The position numbers were made by a program, and so were the translations under genes. The notes beneath the pieces are model-generated. The model saw only the letters and a list, made by a program, of their open reading frames with translations. It made no database searches and had not been told where the DNA came from. DNA of 64,000 bases from Apoda limacodes (Eukaryota > Arthropoda > Insecta > Lepidoptera > Limacodidae): positions 19,004,501 through 19,068,500 of the forward strand of contig OX291557.1 of NCBI GenBank assembly GCA_946406115.1. Reading direction: 5' to 3'. Position 1 is the first letter of the stretch; every line of letters starts with the position of its first letter. Positions 57,001 through 64,000 of this stretch are shown one piece after another.

Positions 57001-57406
57001 CAGTAAATATTTACTAAGGTGGTTTTTTATATTTTTATATTTTTTAAAGATTTATTTAAAAAATTTGATTAAGGTATAAACTTTATGTTATATACTGAAA
57101 GGTAAAATCTGAACTTTATGTGGTTAAATAATTTTAAGCTCTGACATCCAAATTAGGAATTAACCTGTGTCGTATATGTCCCAAAAGTTGTGAATACTAG
57201 CTTTATAGTAAAAAAGGTAAAAAAAAGATGGAATAATAATATAGTAAGTAGATAGTAATATGATAATAAGAATAACCTCTTTTGCTAATTTTCGACATTA
57301 GACTCTGGGCTTAAATCATATTTCGCATAAATTGCTTTTTAATATCTGAAAAATATAATAAACTATTTTTTTAATATTATAAATAATACATACATTAGCA
57401 TCTTTA
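54076..57406. other. No gene recognised
   Basis: Mostly AT-rich. Repeat-like GC-richer pieces at 54540-55160 and a GCCGCGGCGCCGGCGCCG patch at 55488. No supported frame. Confidence 0.55.
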
Positions 57407-57830
57407 TCGGACTCACGCACGAAGGGTTCCCTTTCATTATCTATAAAAACGGCAAAAAATCACGTTTGTTGTATGCCCCCCCCCCTTAAGTATTTTTTTT
57501 ATTTTAATTTAATTATTTATTTTCAAAGTGACTATATAACCTAAATATTCTGTAAATACGTATAGCGTCTACCTTTTGCCGTTATCAATATCGAGCATAA
57601 TCAAGCAAAAAAGTCACATTAGTTGTATGGGACCCCCTTAAATATATATTTTATTCTGGTTTTTAGTATTTCTTGTTTTAGCGGCAATAGAAATACATTT
57701 TCTGTAAAAATATCAACTGTCCAACTATCACGGTTCATGAGATATAACCTGGTGACAGACGGACGGACGGATGGACAGCGAAGTCATAGTAATAGGGTTC
57801 CGCTTATTACCCTTTTGGTACGGACCCTGA
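57407..57830 (+). mobile_element. tRNA-headed SINE-like repeat, long form, 5' truncated
   Basis: Lacks the A-box-like part and starts at CGGACTCACGCACGAAGGG. Two middle blocks (57463 and 57604), GGACGGACGGATGGACAGCG, and the tail TACGGACCCTGAAA. Confidence 0.68.
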
Positions 57831-60011
57831 AACAGTTAGACTCTTAATTTAAAATTATTATCAGCTCTTAACTTAAATATTTAATATGAGAGTTTCATAA
57901 TGGCATTACTCTTCCATTATTATTACTCTGAATCATTAAAAGAAATATATAAATAATAAGCAACCTGTACATATACCAGAAAAGCAATGAAAGCCTCACT
58001 TATCACTAAAATCCCCTTACGCATGTAAAAAATAAAATATACTAATGACTTACTTGATAATGTGTCATTATTTCAGTAAATTTAACACTAAATGTTCCGT
58101 AGCGGAATAAATATGTATTTTTATTATTTAGGTTTTGTGATAACACAGCATGGAAGGTTTCTTATTTGCCTTAATTCATATTTGCCTGAAAATTCGCTGT
58201 GGTCTAAAATAAAGTTATGTCGAGCGTTGCTTTTGGTAAAAAAGGAGGTACCTAAGAGGTTCTTGTTCTTGGTGTGTGTCAGAAGCTTTGTGGCTATCCT
58301 CCTCGGTGGTTTTACCTTTATTTATACCTTTGGAGTGTATACAGTCAGGAACAGCTGAAATCCAGATTTAGACCTAACACGCCGATATCTAAAGTGGATT
58401 GTGCAAAGCTGCTGAAGGTACTAGGGTGAGTTTTTGGGCTTTCTGTTTCTCATGTACACTTAATATATGTTTTGAGTAAAAAAATGTTTATTGGTCTGGA
58501 GTAGTTTATGTGATACTTTTCTGAAATTATTACTCGTATATATCAGTCTAGCTAGATGTATGTATTGATGATTCTTATGTTTAACTGAAGGGCATATTAC
58601 TAAGTCAATGCAGTTTGCCTGTCTGTCCGACCTTTATTAGTCCTTTAAGGCCTTTAAAACCTGTTGACCTTTGCCAAGTGACACATTTCAAAGTAGAGGA
58701 AATCAATATTTGTAGTCATACATACAGAACATACCTATTTTCTTTTACTATGACACCAAAACCTCGATATCGAATTTTCAAACACAAAAAACAAAAAGAC
58801 CTATAAATTTCTGTTCTGTCTGTTAGATTTATCTGCTGTTAAAAGTTGTGTTAACCTAAAGAAGAATGAATGGCAAAGATATGGCATGCCATGGTCAAAA
58901 GTTAAGTTTAAGAGCAAACCTTAATAAGCTAAAATGATGAAAATACCTTTCATGTATCAAATATTTATATTTTACGAAATATTTTCAATGCCGATTGTAC
59001 CTATTCGAAATTTTACCATCTGAAAATTATATTTTTTGTGAAAATTAAATATATGTATATTCACATTTCATTCATACTACGGAAGTGCCTCATTGAATGA
59101 ATGAATGGGATATGAGATCCCATTCATGTACCTTCCATAAATTTTATACCGCTGAATAAAATGCGAAAAGTAGATTATTAAGTTTTTAGAGATGGTTCTA
59201 TTGTTTTAAAATAAGGTAACTCAATAGCTTAACATTGCTTATACCAGCAGCAGTAGAAATTCGAAGGTGTTTATTTATTTTAATTAGTTTCAGCGAATAC
59301 CTTTTGCCTGCATTGCCAGTGCATATAGGTTTCAAAAAACCTTAAACCTTTACAAATGCGTATAAATATAATGAAATTAATATTATTTATAAAATTTATT
59401 AATATTTTTTGGTGAACTTACCCATACTTACCTACGGCGAAGCAAAAGAAGCGTTATGATTTTAACCGGTATTTAAATGATTGTTTATCTGTTTCCTCAT
59501 AAATTCTAAACTACTTATCATTATTATTGACAAATGAGGTATAGTTGGAAGTGTCTTAATTAGCATCCAGTTAAAGGCTATGTGACGTCACATTAAATTG
59601 TATTTGTTAATTTTTTTTAAGGTTGCCGTGTTGGGTTTTTATTTATTTATATTTATATATATTGTTAGCTGTTGCTTGCGACTTGCTTGCATGCACTCGA
59701 TAATTAGGAATAATTTCTAAAACCTCGCTCACTTCAAACCAACAGAAAATACATATGTAATAATAAATACATAAAAAATACTTATTTCAATATGGACTAT
59801 GGTACACGTGTTAAAATCATATAAAAAACAAAACGTGTGTTAATGATAATGACATTAGCCGGAATTGCTATTTGAAACTGCTATTTGAAGACCATTGACC
59901 ATGCCTTTCAGCTTATTGTGTTTATTGCGATAGTAAATACTGGTTGGGTCATTTTGTCATATACCCTGTACTTCTACTAAATTTTTCTGATTAAGATCAG
60001 GATAAATTTAA
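57831..60011. other. No gene recognised
   Basis: AT-rich. The 88-codon frame at 58092-58358 has hydrophobic segments but no recognised motif, and is likely chance. Confidence 0.55.
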
Positions 60012-60164
60012 CGCAAAGTGTTACCGTTAATCTTTACTTGGGCAGTTGCTGTGCAGATGTTGCAAGGGTGCACTCTAGATAAAGCAGTAATTGATTCAGA
60101 AAAGTCACTAGTCGCTAAAGGCCATGCCTATGTGGCCTCAGCAGACTTGGTTCTTAATATATAA
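60012..60164 (+). pseudogene. PIF1-like helicase C-terminal fragment (Helitron type)
   Basis: A 50-codon stretch reads KVLPLIFTWAVAVQMLQGCT, LDKAVIDSEKSLVAKGHAYV and ASADLVLNI then stop. PIF1-family helicases, including those of Helitrons, have PL-x-L-x-WA-x-TVHK-x-QG-x-TLD-x-AV-x-D and GHAYVALSR here. The Lys of HK is missing (Val-Gln), and ALSR is ASAD, so motif VI is broken. A stop immediately precedes the segment. It is a small relic, most likely from a Helitron in view of the other Helitron-like repeats in the window. Confidence 0.68.
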
Positions 60165-61044
60165 CTGAAAAATCCTTATGACTCACGATCTCTTGAGAAA
60201 TTTGAAAGTTAAAAATTCTTTTAAATTTCGAAACATAAACCCATGTAATAATAAACATTATCTCGGTACATGGAAAACAAAAAAAATTAAAACGGCTTTG
60301 CAAATACTTTATCACGAAATTATAACCCCAAAATAGTTTAAATAAAAAATAAGTTCAAAAACTAAAACCCGGCTACTGAAAAATCACGTTCTAAAAAGTA
60401 TATAACAAGCAAATATATATTCTCATCCAAAATTGTTATGAACAAACTATTCATTGTTTATCGTCGAATAATTAAACAATTTACACTCTAGCAGTAGTAA
60501 GCGATCGTAAGCTTATTTTTAACCTTCATATCAAATTTTTGCTATTTCTTTAGAATAAACGTAAGTATATACATAGTTTTCAGTTTCAGGTGTTCAGGTG
60601 TTTTTGTAGGAAAATATGCCGATTAACATGACTAATGTCATTACCAAAGTTAAAGTTTTACATGGGTTCCAAGAAAAACGAGTTTCAAAACAAATACTAA
60701 AGCCCATTTTGTTTACATAAAACGAAAAATCGGACCCAAGCACACATAGGTGTTCGGAAAAACAAGATATGTATTAATGAGCGAAAGGTACAACTGAGCC
60801 TCGGTCTAATTACCCTAATATTAAAACCCCATTGAAAACTTCTAACGAATATTAAAATATTTAAAGTACAATACATATTCCTTAGCTTACCTTATTTATT
60901 TTTAGCTAAGTATTGTGGTACCTATTAAGAAACAACTGCGGGTGACTTATAAAGTCCTAGTATGTACATCAATCTTACAAATACACAAATCTTCATAAAA
61001 TTAAGATATACATTATATTTATACATACATAAAAATAATTTTTT

Positions 61045-61910
61045 CGCCCCATCTATTCTAAAAGAGGCGAAGTGCGAGCAAAGTGTGTCATTCCGGCGCA
61101 CTTAATAACAGTGACTAAATGACTTTTGAATTTGGAACACTATTTAATTAAAAAGTTTAAACGCCATTCGGTATAAAAATATCAAGAAGACTTTCTTATA
61201 CATTTTTGACATTTCCAAATTTGTAAGACTCAACATAGAAAAAATACCAACGAACGCAATGAACAACAAATTCAATATCAGACGCCTTACAAAATTCAAA
61301 CCTTGTCAAAACAGACAAAATAACGTACCCGCAGGCCCAAGTCTCCTTTTAAATCAAAACTGTAATGTTTAAAAATGGCTAGTGAGCAAAGCTTTTTATG
61401 ACATTAATGAAGTCTACAATGTAGAAAATAAAATCTGTAATTCGTGATTATAATTGTAAATACATATAGATTTCACTTTTATCCTAAAATGTTTACATCC
61501 TACTGTTATTTTTGTTGACATGAAATATTTAATTTTTTGTTATTATTAATAAATGAGTATGAGTATAACAGACAATTTTAATTTGATTCACACACATTGA
61601 ATAAAAAATGAGTTCTAGCAGTGAAAGTGTAATATTAACCCCAGAAAGTCCAAAACTAAACACATAAATTGTCACAAACAATTTAATATCAAACAAATCG
61701 AGAATCATATAAATTTTTAATTTGGTTATGTAAATATAAATATTCGTCACTACTAGAAGCATACCTTATTTATTTTCTCATAGAGAGGGATAGACAGCAG
61801 GTACCGAAATTATTTAAACTTACTTTGAATCCCTCGCTACGCTTAGGATTCTACTCTAGAATCTCCTTCGTTTCGCTCTAGATTTAATCAATCGCTCTCG
61901 CCCTCAATCC
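61045..61910 (-). repeat. Long dispersed repeat, copy 2 (inverted relative to copy 1)
   Basis: The reverse complement starts GGCGAGAGCGATTG, then GCGTAGCGAGGGATTCAAAG, GACGAATATTTATATTTACA, TAAATAGTGTTCCAAATTCA, TAAGTGCGCCGGAATGACAC and CGCCTCTTTTAGAATAGATG. It is about 300 bp longer than copy 1, in the interior. Confidence 0.6.
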
Positions 61911-62371
61911 ATTTTTTTGGTCCCTTGTGACACAATCTAATATTCTTCGTTTGATACTAAATATTTATTTACATTGGTAAGGTATTTTTTTTACTACTGG
62001 TAAAATGTACCTACAAAGATTCTCAAAGCCGAAGATATTTTATGTAATCCCTATTTTCGTGAGTGTAGATTTAGGTACAAGATTATGCTTATCCGGTTTA
62101 GACTTTAGCTGAAGATGTAATATCCTCTCATGGCAGAGGTTGTATTATGTGAGACAAGGGACTAGCTATATGTCATTTTTTTGTTGACTTCGGCGAACCT
62201 AGGTCTGAGTTTTGTGTCTTGAATAAGGTTGAACTTGTATAGTATGAGCTTCATGATTATTTCTTAAATAATGTTATACTTTTTTAAAGTAACCTTTTAG
62301 CTTTTTGAGAATATTGTATAAGCCTTTAGTTTTTATAAGCCTTTTTAAAGATTTTTGTCTGTTTTTTTTTT

Positions 62372-62600
62372 TTGAAACCCACTAACTGGCAAACAAGCTA
62401 ACGGTCCACCCGGTGTTCGCTGGTTACCACAGCCTATAAAGGCTTGCAATACTAAGGGGATGACTCTCGCATTGCCGACACTTGAAAAATCTAATAAATT
62501 CATCTAAAAAACATTCTTTCTTGAAGATTCCCATATTATAGTCTTTAAAGGTACCTCGGCAGCCTGCTCATTACTTGAAATTTTCTTTAAAACTGCACTG
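62372..62600 (-). mobile_element. Degraded 3' end of the CR1/Jockey-like LINE, minus strand
   Basis: Read on + it starts CCACTAACTGGCAAACAAGC and continues with the complement of the family tail (GGTTACCACAGCCTATA, AAGATTCCCATATTATAGTC). More diverged than the other copies. Confidence 0.65.
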
Positions 62601-64000
62601 TTATTTTAACGTGTCCTAGTTGCGCTATTTAGGTTTTAAAAGTTTTACAAACTTAATACGTTCTTACATCTAATTGTCTGAGCTTAAATATTTAAGAGTT
62701 TGTGCTTAAGTATTTAGTGTTTGTGTTTAAATAATAATAATAATACGCCCAAAAACTAAACAATATATACCTAATCAAGTAGACTTTGTCGTACGGTAAG
62801 GTGATAATATGTATAAATCCAGTGCGTCAAATTATTAACTTCTCTTGGAGGAAGGTATTATAACAGGTCCGAAAATCGAAATCGCTAAATTTGCGTTTTC
62901 TTTACGTTTTGAGACCTGGAAAATCATATGCCATCATTTTTAGATTGGACAACAATCTCAAGAACCAATGGACCACGTAATGACTTAGATCTGAAAGGAG
63001 TTTGAGCGAAATCGGTCAAGCGGCTTGTTTTTTATCGCTAAAAATCTGTTTTTTGTTAAGACGCACAGAATATTCTCAAGAGAAGTTGCTAGTGCTAACA
63101 TAATATACTACCTTTGCTAGTTACAATCGTTTGTATGATAATGTCCGACCAAAAAATTTAAGTACACATACCTGTTAATGTACAATGAGGGAACAAAGAA
63201 TTGGTCAAAAAGTTGCTGCAAAAATGTTTGTGAAAGAGCAATGATATTATCGTCTATGATAATCTTTTTGTCCATTCGTATATATATGTTTGGATACGCC
63301 CAATAGAATAAAATAAAAATGTTTTGTCGAAACAGCTTTTGCAAACTATTCAATCGAAAATTATTTATTTTCGAGTTTTATTTAGATTGCTGCACCCAAC
63401 AATTCAATAAAATAAATACCTGAAAGTATCGCTCATTCTATTTGTCAGTTATAAACCGTAACCTAGTATTAAAAAAATCCATGGCCGAATATTTAAGTTC
63501 TTTCTTTAACAAATAATTCATTCGAATAAATCGAATGTAATTCATTTTTATCTATAGCTTATTGATGGTTGTGAGATTTGTTTTTTTCGATGATTTAACT
63601 TCCATAAATAAGTAAGTAGGTACATATAATTAAAATTTTTCGTAAGTAGGACTTTAAAAAAGAAAAACCCAAACTTAGTAAACGAATCATACTTCTTTTC
63701 ATTTCATTCTAGGCAATTTAAACTGAATCTCTAATGTATCTTTAATGTTGGTAACACAAAAAAGTGAACAAAAAATACATTAGCGCCTAAATGATAAGTC
63801 TTTAAGGTGATAGCATACCCAATCGAGTTAAGTTTGCAAAAATTTGATTAATAATATAGGTTGTAGTTCAAGACTTAAGTGGATTTGCTAATATTTTAAT
63901 AATTTGCCAATTAAAACAGTTAGATTTTTTTTTAATTCTGACGATCTATTTTTGAGCTTTAATTCAAATTGCTAGGAAAATTAAAAGGTATATTCTCTTG
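62601..64000. other. No gene recognised
   Basis: AT-rich to the window end. GGACAACAATCTCAAGAACC and GTTTGAGCGAAATCGGTCAA around 62945-63020 look like a dispersed repeat piece. Confidence 0.55.

Noticed and set aside
58092..58358. 88-codon frame with hydrophobic segments
   Set aside because: No recognised motif, no splice or start context, and AT-rich T-runs produce such frames by chance.
1..64000. CRISPR array, defence island or operon
   Set aside because: The tandem repeats seen are microsatellites or mobile-element pieces; introns and LINEs show an animal nuclear genome.

Overview
The window looks like nuclear DNA of a moth or butterfly (Lepidoptera). It is AT-rich and gene-poor. It carries GT-AG introns, remains of several LINE clades (CR1/Jockey type, RTE, a restriction-endonuclease-like type), a Penelope-like element, mariner, fold-back MITEs and tRNA-headed SINEs, with 3' ends and repeat signatures I associate with Lepidoptera. 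The order is inferred from these families and was not tested by a search.

Host genes are sparse and all on the + strand. Two exons are assignable with good confidence to a multiplexin (collagen XV/XVIII type) gene: a signal-peptide exon at 15287-15369 and a thrombospondin-N/laminin-G exon at 23883-24430. They join in phase across an intron of about 8.5 kb that is full of repeats. No collagenous exon was recognised downstream, so the gene probably continues in a long intron, possibly beyond the window. A separate first coding exon at 43511-43696 encodes the start of a type II (signal-anchor) membrane protein of unknown identity. It is either nested in the multiplexin intron or the next gene.

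The rest is a mosaic of mobile elements. Region 1-6 kb: tRNA-headed SINE copies, a LINE 3' end and a Helitron-like repeat with a nested LINE tail. Region 5.8-10.7 kb: two copies of one LINE family head to head, the right one nearly full length but broken. Region 10.9-16 kb: a TA-flanked fold-back MITE, a decayed mariner and a second MITE. Region 15.4-23.9 kb (multiplexin intron 1): LINE fragments, a SINE, a pentanucleotide satellite, an RT relic and a 260-bp direct duplication. Region 25.5-26.3 kb: Penelope-like endonuclease end. Region 28.9-38.4 kb: a pair of 340-bp inverted arms enclosing a 2-kb LINE copy. Region 40.4-43 kb: a SINE, then an RTE LINE enclosed by 150-bp inverted arms. Region 44.5-45.6 kb: an intact 348-codon reading frame, probably the C-terminal end of a restriction-like-endonuclease LINE. 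Region 46-64 kb: mostly unassigned AT-rich DNA with SINE, LINE and Helitron helicase relics.

No operon-like or defence-like system, CRISPR array, rRNA or intact tRNA gene was seen. The most useful leads are the intact endonuclease-like reading frame, the two large inverted-arm structures, the long repeat family shared by 21 kb and 61 kb, and the host exons.
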